Numbered from the stretch's first letter, positions 48,001 through 60,407 are shown. The stretch is DNA of 64,000 nt from Methylophilaceae bacterium (GCA_028823485.1 JAPKBG010000002.1:100310-164309), one strand, 5' to 3'. A program made the numbers and translations. The notes: a model not told the origin generated them from the letters alone.

Positions 48001-49098
48001 ATGACAGACTTCACGCCTGACGATCATCGTTTTATGACACAGGCTTTGCGGTTAGCTGAGCAAGGCTTGTACACTACCATGCCCAATCCACGCGTTGGCT
48101 GTGTCGTCGTTAAGGATGGCAAAGTGGTTGGAGAGAGCGCACACCTCAAAGCAGGTATGCCACATGCTGAAGTGCATGCTTTAAATCAAGCTGGCGACCT
48201 AGCCAAGGGTGCAGTTGCTTATGTCACATTAGAACCTTGTGGTCATCACGGCCGCACACCACCTTGTGCCGAAGCGCTGATTAAAGCCGGTGTTGCAAAA
48301 GTTATCGTTGCCATGCAAGACCCCAACCCTTTAGTTTCGGGCCAAGGTGTTGCTGCTTTATACGCGGCAGGTATTCAAGTCTCTACAGGCCTTATGCAAC
48401 AGCAAGCGCATGACCTCAATGCTGGCTTTGTTGCGCGCATGGCACAGCAGAAACCATTTGTCCGTAGCAAAATTGCCGCCAGCCTCGATGGTAAAACGGC
48501 TTTAAGTAATGGCGTGAGTCAATGGATTACTGGCCCAGCTGCGCGTGCAGATGTGCAACATTGGCGCGCTAGATCGTGCGCTATTCTCACGGGTATTGGC
48601 ACTGTATTACAAGATAATCCAAGCTTAACCGTACGTGAAATCGACATTGACCGTCAGCCATTGTGCGTTATTGTGGATAGCCGCTTACGCATGCCACTGA
48701 ATGCAAAACTGCTCAAGAATCAACACGTATTAATTGCCTATGCGACAGATGAAGCACAAAAGGCCGAACAATTAACTGCAATGGGAATTTCTTTGCTTTG
48801 TATCCCGAATGCGGATGGTAAAGTCTGCCTTCAGAGCCTATTGAAACACCTTGCCAGCACGGAAGTGAATGAGGTGATGGTTGAGGGCGGTGAAGGGCTG
48901 AATGGCGCACTAATGGCGCTTAAATTAATTGATGAACTGGTGATCTTTTATGCGCCCAAGCTGATGGGTGGTGATGGTAAAGGGATGTTTGCTTTACCTG
49001 CATTGCAAAACATGGAAGAAGTCATTTCGATTGATGTCTATGATGTACGTCAATTTGGAAATGATATAAGGGTGTTAGCTAAGTGTGTGTCAGCGTGA
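48001..49098 (+). CDS. ribD: Riboflavin biosynthesis deaminase/reductase RibD
   Basis: 365 residues. N-terminal deaminase with zinc motif HAEVHAL and CGHHGRTPPCAEALIKAG; C-terminal reductase with RSKIAASLDGKTAL and MVEGGEGLNGALM. It carries out the second and third steps of riboflavin synthesis from GTP. The stop overlaps the tatD start codon (GTGA). Confidence 0.97.
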   Translation: MTDFTPDDHRFMTQALRLAEQGLYTTMPNPRVGCVVVKDGKVVGESAHLKAGMPHAEVHALNQAGDLAKGAVAYVTLEPCGHHGRTPPCAEALIKAGVAKVIVAMQDPNPLVSGQGVAALYAAGIQVSTGLMQQQAHDLNAGFVARMAQQKPFVRSKIAASLDGKTALSNGVSQWITGPAARADVQHWRARSCAILTGIGTVLQDNPSLTVREIDIDRQPLCVIVDSRLRMPLNAKLLKNQHVLIAYATDEAQKAEQLTAMGISLLCIPNADGKVCLQSLLKHLASTEVNEVMVEGGEGLNGALMALKLIDELVIFYAPKLMGGDGKGMFALPALQNMEEVISIDVYDVRQFGNDIRVLAKCVSA

Positions 49099-49910
49099 CA
49101 CTGATTGATACGCATTGCCACTTAGATGCGGATGTCTTTGATGCGGACCGTGAGCAGGTGTTACAACAATCACAAGCAGCTGGCGTCGGCATGATTGTTA
49201 TTCCTGCTGTAATTCCAAGCAACTTCACAAAAGTCGCTGCATTATCAAAACAATATGCACAATGCTGTTATGCCTTGGGCATACACCCGATGTTTATTGA
49301 TGATGTGAGCCCTAGTGATATTGCTCGTTTAAATGCATCGGTAACCGAAGCTTTAACAACTGACAATCAATTAGTCGCCATTGGCGAAATTGGATTAGAT
49401 TTTTTTACCACCAAACAAAACCGAGAGACACAAGAGTATTTTTTTTGTGAACAACTCAAAGTTGCTCAAACGCACGACTTACCCGTTATCTTGCATGTGC
49501 GTAATGCCATTGATGATGTGTTGAAGCATTTAAGGCAGGTTAAAGTGAAGGGTGGCATCGCTCATGCCTTTAATGGCAGTTTGCAGCAAGCAGAGACTTT
49601 TATTAAATTAGGATTCAAGCTTGGCTTTGGTGGTGCCATGACTTATCCACGTGCTTTAAAGATTAGAGCACTAGTTAAAAGCTTACCCTTGGACGCGATT
49701 GTGTTGGAAACCGACGCGCCAGATATGCCGCCAGCATGGCTAGAGAAAAAAGAACGGAACACTCCAGAATCAATATTAAAAATTGCAGAAACTTTAGCGG
49801 CGTTGAGGCGCATTCCAGTGTCGCAAATCATTGAAATAACTCAGAAAAATGCTGAGGAAGTTTTGCCAAAAATAGCCAACTTATACACACCAGTTCAAGC
49901 TTTACATTAG
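49095..49910 (+). CDS. TatD-family metal-dependent hydrolase
   Basis: 271 residues from GTG 49095, which overlaps the ribD stop as GTGA and is followed at once by the metal motif TLIDTHCHLD; a GTG at 49083 adds four residues. Other signatures: AIGEIGLDF, VILHVRNAID, GGIAHAFNGS and VLETDAPDMPPAW. TatD-type enzymes are metal-dependent DNases/hydrolases; the exact paralogue (TatD, YcfH, YjjV) cannot be settled here. Confidence 0.92.
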   Translation: MTLIDTHCHLDADVFDADREQVLQQSQAAGVGMIVIPAVIPSNFTKVAALSKQYAQCCYALGIHPMFIDDVSPSDIARLNASVTEALTTDNQLVAIGEIGLDFFTTKQNRETQEYFFCEQLKVAQTHDLPVILHVRNAIDDVLKHLRQVKVKGGIAHAFNGSLQQAETFIKLGFKLGFGGAMTYPRALKIRALVKSLPLDAIVLETDAPDMPPAWLEKKERNTPESILKIAETLAALRRIPVSQIIEITQKNAEEVLPKIANLYTPVQALH

Positions 49911-50043
49911 GTATTGTCAAAAAAACGTATAAAACCAATGACATGCTGTAAAGCATTGATTTTATTGATATAAATAATAGATTAAAAAATGAACGATTTA
50001 AAAAAACCCTTTAAACTTCGTAAGTTACGTTTTTGTTTCACAT

Positions 50044-50078
50044 TAATCCACAAAGTTGTCCACAGATTATGTGGATGG
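50044..50078. promoter_or_regulatory. Cluster of DnaA-box-like sequences next to AT-rich DNA
   Basis: TAATCCACA (50044-50052) and TTGTCCACA (50056-50064) each differ from TTATCCACA by one base; TGTGGATGG (50070-50078) is an inverted copy with two changes. Boxes 2 and 3 also form a TCCACA/TGTGGA hairpin. About 100 bp of very AT-rich DNA follows up to mtnA. No gene lies in 49911-50176. Confidence 0.45.
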
Positions 50079-50176
50079 AAAATGGCAATAAATACTTATT
50101 AATAAATAGCAAGAAATTTATTTAAATTTTTTTAAACTAGCGTTACATTTTTAAGGTTGCTTTAAGCGTTAATTTT

Positions 50177-51238
50177 ATGTTTGTAAATAATATACACTAT
50201 CGCACTATTTGGCCAAGTTCGACTTGTCGCAACGTTTCCATCATCGATCAGACCAAGCTACCTTTCCACTTTAAAGTTGTGGAGGTTGGCTCTGTTGACA
50301 AGATGGTTCATGCCATCAGTACAATGCAAGTGCGAGGCGCACCATTAATTGGTGTCTCGGCAGCTTATGGTGTTGCGCTGGCAATGTTGCAAGACACGAG
50401 TGATGCGCGCTTGAGTATCGTGGCTAAGCAATTAATTCAGTCAAGACCAACGGCCGTTAATTTGGCTTGGGCCGTTAATCGGATAATTGTACATTTGACA
50501 GCAACTTTGCCAGCTGTACGTGTCAGTGCAGCATGGGAAGAAGCTGCACGCATTGCGGATGAAGATGTTAAACAGAATCAAATGATAGGCCAACATGGTC
50601 TTGCGCTCATCCAGCAGACACAACAATCAGGCTTAAACGAAACGTTTAATATCCTGACACACTGCAATGCAGGCTGGCTAGCAACCGTTGATTATGGTAC
50701 GGCTTTGTCGCCTATCTATGCAGCGCATGACGCAGGCTTAGATGTTCACGTATGGGTGGATGAAACACGCCCGCGTAATCAAGGCGCTAGTTTAACCGCG
50801 TGGGAATTAGCGCAACACGGTGTGCCGCATACCGTCATCTCTGATAATGCAGGTGGTCACTTAATGCAACAAGGGCAAGTTGATATGGTGATGGTCGGTG
50901 CAGACCGCGTGGCAGCCAATGGAGATGTGTGTAATAAAATTGGCACTTACTTAAAAGCATTGGCCGCTCATGATAATCAGATTCCTTTTTATGCTGCCGT
51001 GCCTAGCCCTACGATTGATGGTGGTTTAGCGCATGGTGGTGATATTGTGATTGAAGAACGGCATCATGATGAAGTGGCTTACATGCAAGGCCATGCAGAA
51101 GATGGCAGTTTGCAAAGAGTGCGCGTAATGCCAAAAGAAAGCAAAGCGGCTAACCCTGCTTTTGATGTAACGCCAGCAAAGTTGGTCACTGGTATCATCA
51201 CAGAAAAAGGTGTGTTTGCACCAAATAAGCTAACGTAA
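50177..51238 (+). CDS. mtnA: S-methyl-5-thioribose-1-phosphate isomerase
   Basis: 353 residues. Family signatures MQVRGAPLIGVSAAYGVALA, TRPTAVNLAW-like (RPTAVNLAWAVNR), the catalytic Cys in ILTHCNAGWLATVDYGTAL, DETRPRNQGASLTAWEL, and the catalytic Asp in MVGADRVAANGDVCNKIGTY. It converts methylthioribose 1-phosphate (or 5-deoxyribose 1-phosphate) to the ribulose form. Followed 11 bp later by a class II aldolase rather than mtnB-type dehydratase genes. Confidence 0.95.
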   Translation: MFVNNIHYRTIWPSSTCRNVSIIDQTKLPFHFKVVEVGSVDKMVHAISTMQVRGAPLIGVSAAYGVALAMLQDTSDARLSIVAKQLIQSRPTAVNLAWAVNRIIVHLTATLPAVRVSAAWEEAARIADEDVKQNQMIGQHGLALIQQTQQSGLNETFNILTHCNAGWLATVDYGTALSPIYAAHDAGLDVHVWVDETRPRNQGASLTAWELAQHGVPHTVISDNAGGHLMQQGQVDMVMVGADRVAANGDVCNKIGTYLKALAAHDNQIPFYAAVPSPTIDGGLAHGGDIVIEERHHDEVAYMQGHAEDGSLQRVRVMPKESKAANPAFDVTPAKLVTGIITEKGVFAPNKLT

Positions 51239-51249
51239 GGATAGTGGCG

Positions 51250-51870
51250 ATGAACGCTAAACTAGTTTATACCGCACAAAAGCTAGCAAGACTGGGTTTA
51301 AATAAAGGGGCTTCTGGTAATTGTAGTGTTCGAAATACAGGTGGCTTTCTAATCACGCCGAGTGGCATCGATACGGAAGTCATGACTGCAGAGAGTGTAG
51401 TGGCGATGCAAATGAATGGCGATGCTGAAGCGAACAAAAAGCCATCCTCAGAGTGGCGATTTCATCGCGATATTTATCAACACCATCCAGAAGTGAATGC
51501 GGTCATTCATACACACAGTATGTTTGCGACAACCATTGCCTGCTTACATCAAGATGTGCCGCCATTTCACTATATGATTGCCATGGCAGGCGGTGATAGC
51601 ATTCGCTGCGCACCTTATGCTTTATTCGGTACGCAAGCTTTATCGAATGCTGCACTCACGGCATTAAAAAATCGCAAAGCTTGTTTATTAGCCAATCACG
51701 GTATGATTGCCATGGGTACAACTTTAGAAGCGGCTTCAGCCCTGGCAGTTGAAGTGGAAAATCTTTGTGAGCAATATTGGCGTTTACTACAAATGACAGC
51801 TGTACCGCCTTTATTAAGTGATACTGAAATGCAAGCCGTGTTTGAGCAGTTTAAGGGGTATCAGGACTAA
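51250..51870 (+). CDS. Class II aldolase, FucA-like (possible 5-deoxyribulose/methylthioribulose-1-P aldolase, Ald2 type)
   Basis: 206 residues from ATG 51250, 8 nt after AAGGA; a GTG at 51244 is too close to that site. Motifs: NKGASGNCSVRNTGGFLITP, PSSEWRFHRDIYQ, VIHTHSMFATTIAC (zinc His pair), HYMIAMAGGDSIRCAPYALF and LLANHGMIAMG. These match L-fuculose-phosphate aldolase more than MtnB dehydratase. Adjacent to mtnA, it fits the mtnA-ald2 pair that cleaves the ribulose 1-phosphate to dihydroxyacetone phosphate and an aldehyde. The substrate is inferred from context. Confidence 0.82.
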   Translation: MNAKLVYTAQKLARLGLNKGASGNCSVRNTGGFLITPSGIDTEVMTAESVVAMQMNGDAEANKKPSSEWRFHRDIYQHHPEVNAVIHTHSMFATTIACLHQDVPPFHYMIAMAGGDSIRCAPYALFGTQALSNAALTALKNRKACLLANHGMIAMGTTLEAASALAVEVENLCEQYWRLLQMTAVPPLLSDTEMQAVFEQFKGYQD

Positions 51871-52048
51871 TGGGTGGCGGGGCTAGAGCGATTATTGAAG
51901 GCTTGTGGGAGTATTAGCCAGTTCATTTTTTTAACGCGTAGACGCGTTAAGCCAATTTAATATTTTAATTGCAAACTCACGCACCGATTCATTGTGGTTG
52001 CCACACCTTTCACGTAAAATAGTTCCCCGTCTGCAACAATTCTTATAA

Positions 52049-53689
<1,641 letters not shown>

Positions 53690-54529
53690 ATGAAATTATG
53701 TGGTTTTGAAGTCGGTTTGCACCAACCTTTATTTTTAATTGCAGGTCCTTGTGTGATTGAGTCACGCGAGTTTGCCATTGAAACAGCAGGGCAGTTGAAG
53801 GAAATGGCTGAGCGTATTGGTGTGCCTTTTATTTATAAGTCCTCTTACGATAAGGCCAATCGTAGTTCGACTAAGACCTTCCGTGGTTTTGGGATGGAAG
53901 AGGGCTTGCGGATTTTAGATGAAGTAAAAAGGCAAATTGGTGTGCCAGTATTAACAGACGTTCATACTACAGAGCAAGTGCCGCATGTGGCAGCCGTTGT
54001 TGATGTGCTGCAAACGCCCGCTTTCTTATGCCGACAAACGGATTTTATTGTGGCTTGTGCACAATCTGGCAAACCAGTGAACATTAAAAAAGGTCAGTTT
54101 TTAGCCCCACATGACATGATGCAAGTGGTGAATAAAGCCAAAGAAGCCAACGGCGGTGTAGATAATATTATGGTCTGCGAACGTGGCGCTTCATTTGGAT
54201 ATAACACCTTGGTTTCTGATATGCGGGCTCTTGCTACGATGCGTGAAACCAATTGTCCAGTGGTATTTGATGCAACGCATTCTGTGCAACAGCCAGGTGG
54301 GCAGGGTGATAAAAGTGGCGGTCAACGTGAGCATGTGCCTGTGTTAGCCCGTGCTGCAGTAGCCAGTGGTGTTGCTGGAGTGTTTATGGAAACGCATCCA
54401 AATCCAGCTGTCGCATTATCAGACGGCCCTAATGCATGGCCACTGAACAAAATGGAAGACTTAATGCATGTATTAGTTGATATCGATAACCTTGTGAAAA
54501 AAGCTGGGTTTGCTGAACTATCGTTATAA
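53690..54529 (+). CDS. kdsA: 3-deoxy-8-phosphooctulonate synthase (KDO8P synthase)
   Basis: 279 residues. [68 protein letters not shown] and [14 protein letters not shown] are KdsA signatures. It condenses PEP with arabinose 5-phosphate to make the LPS inner-core sugar KDO. It abuts pyrG. Confidence 0.97.
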   Translation: MKLCGFEVGLHQPLFLIAGPCVIESREFAIETAGQLKEMAERIGVPFIYKSSYDKANRSSTKTFRGFGMEEGLRILDEVKRQIGVPVLTDVHTTEQVPHVAAVVDVLQTPAFLCRQTDFIVACAQSGKPVNIKKGQFLAPHDMMQVVNKAKEANGGVDNIMVCERGASFGYNTLVSDMRALATMRETNCPVVFDATHSVQQPGGQGDKSGGQREHVPVLARAAVASGVAGVFMETHPNPAVALSDGPNAWPLNKMEDLMHVLVDIDNLVKKAGFAELSL

Positions 54530-54596
54530 CATCGGCTATAACAAATTTAGAACATGCAGTATTTAGAATATAGCATTTAAAGCATATAGAATTTAA

Positions 54597-55910
<1,314 letters not shown>

Positions 55911-55966
55911 TTAAGCAGACGATCTAAGTCTTCATTAGCCTTGATTAAAACAGCAAAAAAATTAAT

Positions 55967-56275
55967 ATGAAAATATTACGCTATGCTTTTGTGCTGTTAA
56001 TCGTTTTGTTGCTGTATCCACTATTATTCGGAAAAGGTAGTTGGTTGCGTGTTTGGAATGTGAATCAACAAGTCAAACAACAAGAAGTACAGAATATGCT
56101 GGATAAGCAGCGTAATGACGCGCTGAAGGCTGATGTAAGAGATTTAAAGCAAGGCAATGACGCGGTAGAAGAGCGAGCGCGTAGCGAGTTGGGCATGATT
56201 AAACCAGATGAGGAGTTCTATCAAGTGATTGACTCTTCAATCTTTAATCAACCAGCTAAGCCATCATCTGATTAA
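55967..56275 (+). CDS. ftsB: Cell division protein FtsB
   Basis: 102 residues: N-terminal membrane helix (LRYAFVLLIVLLLYPLLFG), then a coiled coil (QQVKQQEVQNMLDKQRNDAL) and the conserved EERARSELGMIKPDEEFYQV. Part of the FtsQBL divisome complex. Position after eno is the standard one. Confidence 0.95.
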   Translation: MKILRYAFVLLIVLLLYPLLFGKGSWLRVWNVNQQVKQQEVQNMLDKQRNDALKADVRDLKQGNDAVEERARSELGMIKPDEEFYQVIDSSIFNQPAKPSSD

Positions 56276-56278
56276 GGG

Positions 56279-57241
56279 TTAACTTTCAGTTTGATCATCC
56301 GCAACTGAATAAGGTAAGTCCTTAAAAGTAACGGGTGTTGATTGCCAAGTAATGCCACCAGCTTGTTTAGCTTCCACTCTCACCTCAATTAATACATCAA
56401 AACCACTGGTTAAATTAGGTGCGGCCTTAACAATTTGGCCGACTTCACTCTCAGCATCGTTAAAGACTTTATCACCTGCCATCGGTTGTTCTGTTGCCGC
56501 AATGCTGGCTAAGTAAGTACGACGTTTCACTTTGCCTAAGTAATGTGTACGCGCCACAATCTCCTGCCCCGTATAACAACCTTTTTTGAAGTTAATGCCA
56601 TTGAGCTTATCTAAGTTAAGCATTTGCGGCACAAAATGCTCTTGTGTCTCTTTTAGCACATCAGGGCAACCAGTTTGAATATCCAACCAGTCCCAGCAAG
56701 CTTGCTCAACACTGATGCAGTTTTCGGCTAATGTAGCGCGCGTGGCTTCTGCGTGAGCGGCATCGACTAACACTTCGTAGCGTTGATGACCTGTAATGCT
56801 CGGAAGTTGAATGATGAGGCTATTCTCTGCCTGGACTAACGCATAATCTTGCTTAGGCACTTTACCTAAGGCTTCTGTCACCAGTTTACTTGCATCAGGC
56901 CCATTAACACCAAAGCGGACCATATCGTCGCTTACATCAGTAATATCGACTTTTGAGCGCATGACATACATCTTAAGACGCTTCATGGTGGCCGCAAGTA
57001 TCGGCTGGCTAAATTGTAGGTAAATCGTGCCTTGATGCGCAAATGCTAAGAACAAGGCCAACAGGCGACCCTTAGGCGAGCAGTAGCCACTGTAGTGCGT
57101 ATTGCTGCCGTCCAATGCATTAACATCGTTAGTGACTTGTCCTTGCAAGAATGTGACGGCATCTTCGCCGCTCAGTGTCAGTAAGCCAAGGTGTGATAAA
57201 TCACAAAGTGTATTGTCTGTTTGCCAATTTGTATCTGTCAT
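56279..57241 (-). CDS. ygfZ: Folate-binding tRNA-modification/Fe-S protein YgfZ
   Basis: 320 residues, GcvT-like fold. The diagnostic KGCYTGQEIVARTHYLGKVK is present, with VTFLQGQVTNDVNAL near the N-terminus and GDKVFNDAESEVGQI near the C-terminus. YgfZ is a folate-dependent factor supporting certain Fe-S enzymes. Convergent with ftsB (3 bp apart) and divergent from a decayed ygfX-like gene. Confidence 0.94.
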   Translation of the reverse strand: MTDTNWQTDNTLCDLSHLGLLTLSGEDAVTFLQGQVTNDVNALDGSNTHYSGYCSPKGRLLALFLAFAHQGTIYLQFSQPILAATMKRLKMYVMRSKVDITDVSDDMVRFGVNGPDASKLVTEALGKVPKQDYALVQAENSLIIQLPSITGHQRYEVLVDAAHAEATRATLAENCISVEQACWDWLDIQTGCPDVLKETQEHFVPQMLNLDKLNGINFKKGCYTGQEIVARTHYLGKVKRRTYLASIAATEQPMAGDKVFNDAESEVGQIVKAAPNLTSGFDVLIEVRVEAKQAGGITWQSTPVTFKDLPYSVADDQTES

Positions 57242-57257
57242 ACCAATATTGCCTTAT

Positions 57258-57687
57258 ATGAAAAAGCTTTTTAATAAAAATAAGTTAAACCAAGCCATTA
57301 AAATCACACTCAAACCATTACTATTGTTATTGGGCTTACTCAGTAGTATTTCGATCTTGAGTGTTGCAGCGACCGTCGTTTTGCCAATCTCATTTTTGCT
57401 TAAGTGCTTAATGGTTGTGACCATCGTGTGTCCAACATTCTACTATATTCTACGGGATGCTTTGCTACTATTGCTCGTTGGAGGTGAATGGCGGGGGTGA
57501 ACTTAGACTGATGAATAGCAGCGGGTAGCAGTTTGTGCCAATGTTAAACGCAACTACTTTTATACATCCGTGGTTGGTTGTTATTAATTTGAAAAATCCG
57601 ATAGAGTGTCCAGGATTACTTAAAATGCGGTTGCCATCGGTTGTTTTATTTTTAGATACTTTATATACAGAGTCAACTAGTGACTAA
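57258..57687 (+). pseudogene. YgfX/CptA-like membrane protein, frameshift plus nonsense codon
   Basis: From ATG 57258: a basic N-terminus, then two hydrophobic helices (ITLKPLLLLLGLLSSISIL, MVVTIVCPTFYYILRDALLL), ending at TGA in the run GCGGGGGTGA. Dropping one G continues as GELRLMNSSG, TAG, QFVPMLNATTFIHPWLVVIN and LLKMRLPSVVLFLDTL to the stop at 57685-57687. The RDALLL segment and the P-x-x-HPWLVV and LP..VLFLD pattern are those of YgfX-like proteins, which neighbour ygfZ in many proteobacteria. Both a single-base insertion and an in-frame stop are present, so real decay is more likely than sequencing error. Confidence 0.6.
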
Positions 57688-57813
57688 CATAGGCAGCTGA
57701 GAGTATGGTTGCGCTGGTGGAGGCATGACAGCCCTGATGAAAATAGTGATGCAATCATTCAGCACTAAGTGTTAATCGGTAAGTTTGGTTAAAGCCAGAC
57801 TAGCTAATCTAGG

Positions 57814-58842
57814 TTAGCTAATATAGTTATCGTGCGCGATAGCAGCTTCTTTTCCAGATGAGCGCTTAAATGACTTTTTATATAAACCAATTGTTTCAGC
57901 CATCCGCCTAAACGGACTTTTGCTAAAGTAGGCTGCAAGTAAAAGTAACCCAGCTAAAGAAGCTAATATCCAGTCAATGCTAAATGGTGCCACTGCACGG
58001 CTGGCTGGTTTTTGATTTTTCATCGCTGCCAGTACGCTATGTACGGTATCACCATGTACATATAAGGCACCGACTTCTTTGCCAATTTCTTTTAGGTAAC
58101 TTTCATCTAATTTCGAAATATAACGATCGTACTCTCCAAAGGCGACGCTATCATTACGTGTGCCGAGATTTGACTCTGAAATTTGCGCAATTCCGGGTTG
58201 TAACGCAAAGCTTTCATTCGACCAGAAGCCAATGACTTGATTATCTTGACTGAGTTTAGGAATAGCCGCACCTTCTAAGCTACCAATACCGACAAATAGC
58301 CAGTCTTTTGCATCCTGGACACCAGCTAAATCTTTTGTATTAAAAACGTGTAATCGTGGTGCTTCTTCACCATCAGTAAATAAGACGACTTGCGCTGTTT
58401 CAGGAAAAGCGCGAATGGTTCTAGAGATGCTGTATAAGTTTTCACGAATACGACTATTGCCAGACCATGCGGTACGCCAATCTAAATGGTCGATGGTGTC
58501 TTGTATCGCATGAAAGTTTTCACACACTTCAATCGGGTAATAAAGCGCGGCAGTACTGACGCCAGCAAATAATGAGATGCCGACTTTCGTGCCACAAGGC
58601 AAGGATGAAACCACTTCGTGCATCAGATGCTGTGTATGCACCATTCGGGATATTTTTTTGCTGCCCACGGGTACATCAGGTGTGTTCATGCTTTGTGAAA
58701 TATCTGCAACCAGCATATAGGTGAATATATCATGCTTAACGGGCACGGTAGGACGAAACATGGCAATAACCAATAGCAGTAAAGCACCGCCCAGTAAGGC
58801 GGAATCTTTATTCTGTTTCAAAAATTGAATAATTTTTTTCAT
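57814..58842 (-). CDS. mxaL: Methanol dehydrogenase maturation protein MxaL (vWA domain)
   Basis: 342 residues. N-terminal membrane helix (SALLGGALLLLVIAMF), periplasmic von Willebrand A domain with the MIDAS DISQSMNTPD and VVLFTDGEEAPRL, and a C-terminal membrane helix (ILASLAGLLLLAAYF) with a short basic tail. Last gene of mxaRSACKL; in methylotrophs these proteins are needed for calcium insertion into PQQ methanol dehydrogenase. No mxaD follows. A short TAGCTAA/TTAGCTA hairpin overlaps its stop. Confidence 0.88.
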   Translation of the reverse strand: MKKIIQFLKQNKDSALLGGALLLLVIAMFRPTVPVKHDIFTYMLVADISQSMNTPDVPVGSKKISRMVHTQHLMHEVVSSLPCGTKVGISLFAGVSTAALYYPIEVCENFHAIQDTIDHLDWRTAWSGNSRIRENLYSISRTIRAFPETAQVVLFTDGEEAPRLHVFNTKDLAGVQDAKDWLFVGIGSLEGAAIPKLSQDNQVIGFWSNESFALQPGIAQISESNLGTRNDSVAFGEYDRYISKLDESYLKEIGKEVGALYVHGDTVHSVLAAMKNQKPASRAVAPFSIDWILASLAGLLLLAAYFSKSPFRRMAETIGLYKKSFKRSSGKEAAIAHDNYIS

Positions 58843-58878
58843 GTTATTGCTCTATTTCAATCGTACTATTTAATCACA

Positions 58879-59433
58879 TTAAGGCAAGCCAACTGGGATG
58901 TTACTCATGATCATACCAGGCGAGTCAGAGTCACTCATGCCTGGTGTCGGCACTTCTGGTAACAAGCTCAGGACACGGTCCAAATTACGACGTGTACCCC
59001 AATTGCTGTTATCGAGCTTAACTGCTTTTTTATAAGCCGTTTTTGCTTCTGATAGTAAGTACTCGACTTCATCTCGTGCTCTCAGATCATTTCCGCTATC
59101 CACACGTAGCGCTTTCAGGAAGAACATATTGCCAATGTTATGAAATACTGCAGCACGATTGCTCGCGGTACTGGTTTGCGTTAAGCCTGTGAATAGCTTA
59201 GTAGACTCTTTGTAATACTCTTTTTTTGCCAACCAGTAAGCCTGCGCATATTTGGCCTCGTAACTCAGCTTGTCTGTTTTAGGTGGATCACTCGTCATGA
59301 CCGCTTCATTGAAGCTGTTAATTTGATCAAGCCGGTTCACTTGCTGTGCAATGCCAGCGCCAGAAAGCACAACAACGATGCCTAGCCCCCAGGTGAGTTT
59401 GCTGACCGTTAAAAATGTTAAGCCGAGCGCCAT
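58879..59433 (-). CDS. mxaK: Methanol dehydrogenase maturation protein MxaK
   Basis: 184 residues. One N-terminal membrane helix (TWGLGIVVVLSGAGIAQ), then a helical, TPR-like periplasmic part (AQAYWLAKKEYYKESTKLF, AVFHNIGNMFFLKALRV, AKTAYKKAVKLDNSNWGTRR). GGAGAA precedes the ATG, and it overlaps the end of mxaC by 16 bp. Assigned from position, size and helical repeat character. Confidence 0.85.
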   Translation of the reverse strand: MALGLTFLTVSKLTWGLGIVVVLSGAGIAQQVNRLDQINSFNEAVMTSDPPKTDKLSYEAKYAQAYWLAKKEYYKESTKLFTGLTQTSTASNRAAVFHNIGNMFFLKALRVDSGNDLRARDEVEYLLSEAKTAYKKAVKLDNSNWGTRRNLDRVLSLLPEVPTPGMSDSDSPGMIMSNIPVGLP

Positions 59434-60407
59434 GTTCTGTTCTCCAAATATTTCACACCAAGTAATAATGCAATCATCAATACTGCTAAAAAATAAAATA
59501 ATTGTGTAAAGTTTTTACCTGGAATTTTTTCTAGATAAGTAATCGGTTTCTTCTCTTTTTTATTAATATCAAAAATAGCCGCTTCCAATGATTTTGGGTC
59601 TTCCGCTTCATATGCTTGAAAGGGTGTATCTAATGTTTGGAAGAACTTATGCAGCTCAATTTTCACAGGTGGCAATTCGATTTCATTCCAATCTTCATAT
59701 TTAGGGTCAAAAATGCTAGTGCCCCCCGGTTCCCTCAATACAATCCAGTACAGGGTAATATTATGTTCACTCAGCCATGCTTTGAGTTTTTGTTGCACAA
59801 CGCCATCCACACGGCCAGCACCATCGGAAATCAAAATAATGGCGCGAGAGCCGGAATCAGGCACATCTTTGAACTGTGCAACGGCACCAGTGAGGCCAGC
59901 ACCAATATTGGTTTGGAATAGCGCATTGCCAGCAGTGGCTTTAATCGCAGCTAGGATCGCTTCTCGACTATCGGTGAACGGTAACACATACATGGCTGAG
60001 TTACTAAATGTAGTAATGCCAATCATGTCGTTTTTACGCGCATTCACAAACTCGGTCATTAATCGACTGGCTGCCGCAGATTTGGTTTCACCGACATTGC
60101 CAGAAGCAACACCGCCAGCAAATGCATCATCCATACTGGCGCTTCTATCTAATACCAAAGCGATTTGTGCACCAATGCCTAGCTTTTCTACTTTTTGCTC
60201 TAAAGTGTGTGGGTCAGCTAAGCCAACGATGATGCAGGCAATGCTAACAGTGGCTAATATTTTAAGTAGTAATCCAATCAATTCGGATAGCGGATCAGGC
60301 GGTAGCATCTCTACCCATGAATAGCTGCGCGTATGTGACCGCTCAAGCAATATCGGTAACAACGCAAGCGGTAACAACCACAGTATTAATGGATGGGTGA
60401 AAGCCAT
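59418..60407 (-). CDS. mxaC: Methanol dehydrogenase maturation protein MxaC (vWA domain)
   Basis: 329 residues; BatA-like layout with two N-terminal membrane helices (LILWLLPLALLPIL; LLLKILATVSIACIIVGLA), a vWA domain with MIDAS LVLDRSASMDDA and AIILISDGAGRVDG, and a C-terminal helix (LFYFLAVLMIALLLGV). It starts directly after the mxaA stop and overlaps mxaK. Confidence 0.87.
   Translation of the reverse strand: MAFTHPLILWLLPLALLPILLERSHTRSYSWVEMLPPDPLSELIGLLLKILATVSIACIIVGLADPHTLEQKVEKLGIGAQIALVLDRSASMDDAFAGGVASGNVGETKSAAASRLMTEFVNARKNDMIGITTFSNSAMYVLPFTDSREAILAAIKATAGNALFQTNIGAGLTGAVAQFKDVPDSGSRAIILISDGAGRVDGVVQQKLKAWLSEHNITLYWIVLREPGGTSIFDPKYEDWNEIELPPVKIELHKFFQTLDTPFQAYEAEDPKSLEAAIFDINKKEKKPITYLEKIPGKNFTQLFYFLAVLMIALLLGVKYLENRTWRSA

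Noticed and set aside
50044..50176. Chromosomal origin oriC
   Set aside because: The boxes are imperfect and few, and dnaA, dnaN or rpmH are not adjacent; only a candidate DnaA-site cluster is claimed.
51931..51950. Perfect palindrome TTAACGCG-TAGA-CGCGTTAA after the aldolase gene
   Set aside because: It is a stable hairpin, but T bases precede it rather than follow, so it is not a terminator in the plus direction, and no regulator is known. Left as an unexplained hairpin.
59713..60324. 203-codon plus-strand frame opposite mxaC
   Set aside because: Shadow of mxaC with no recognisable protein features.
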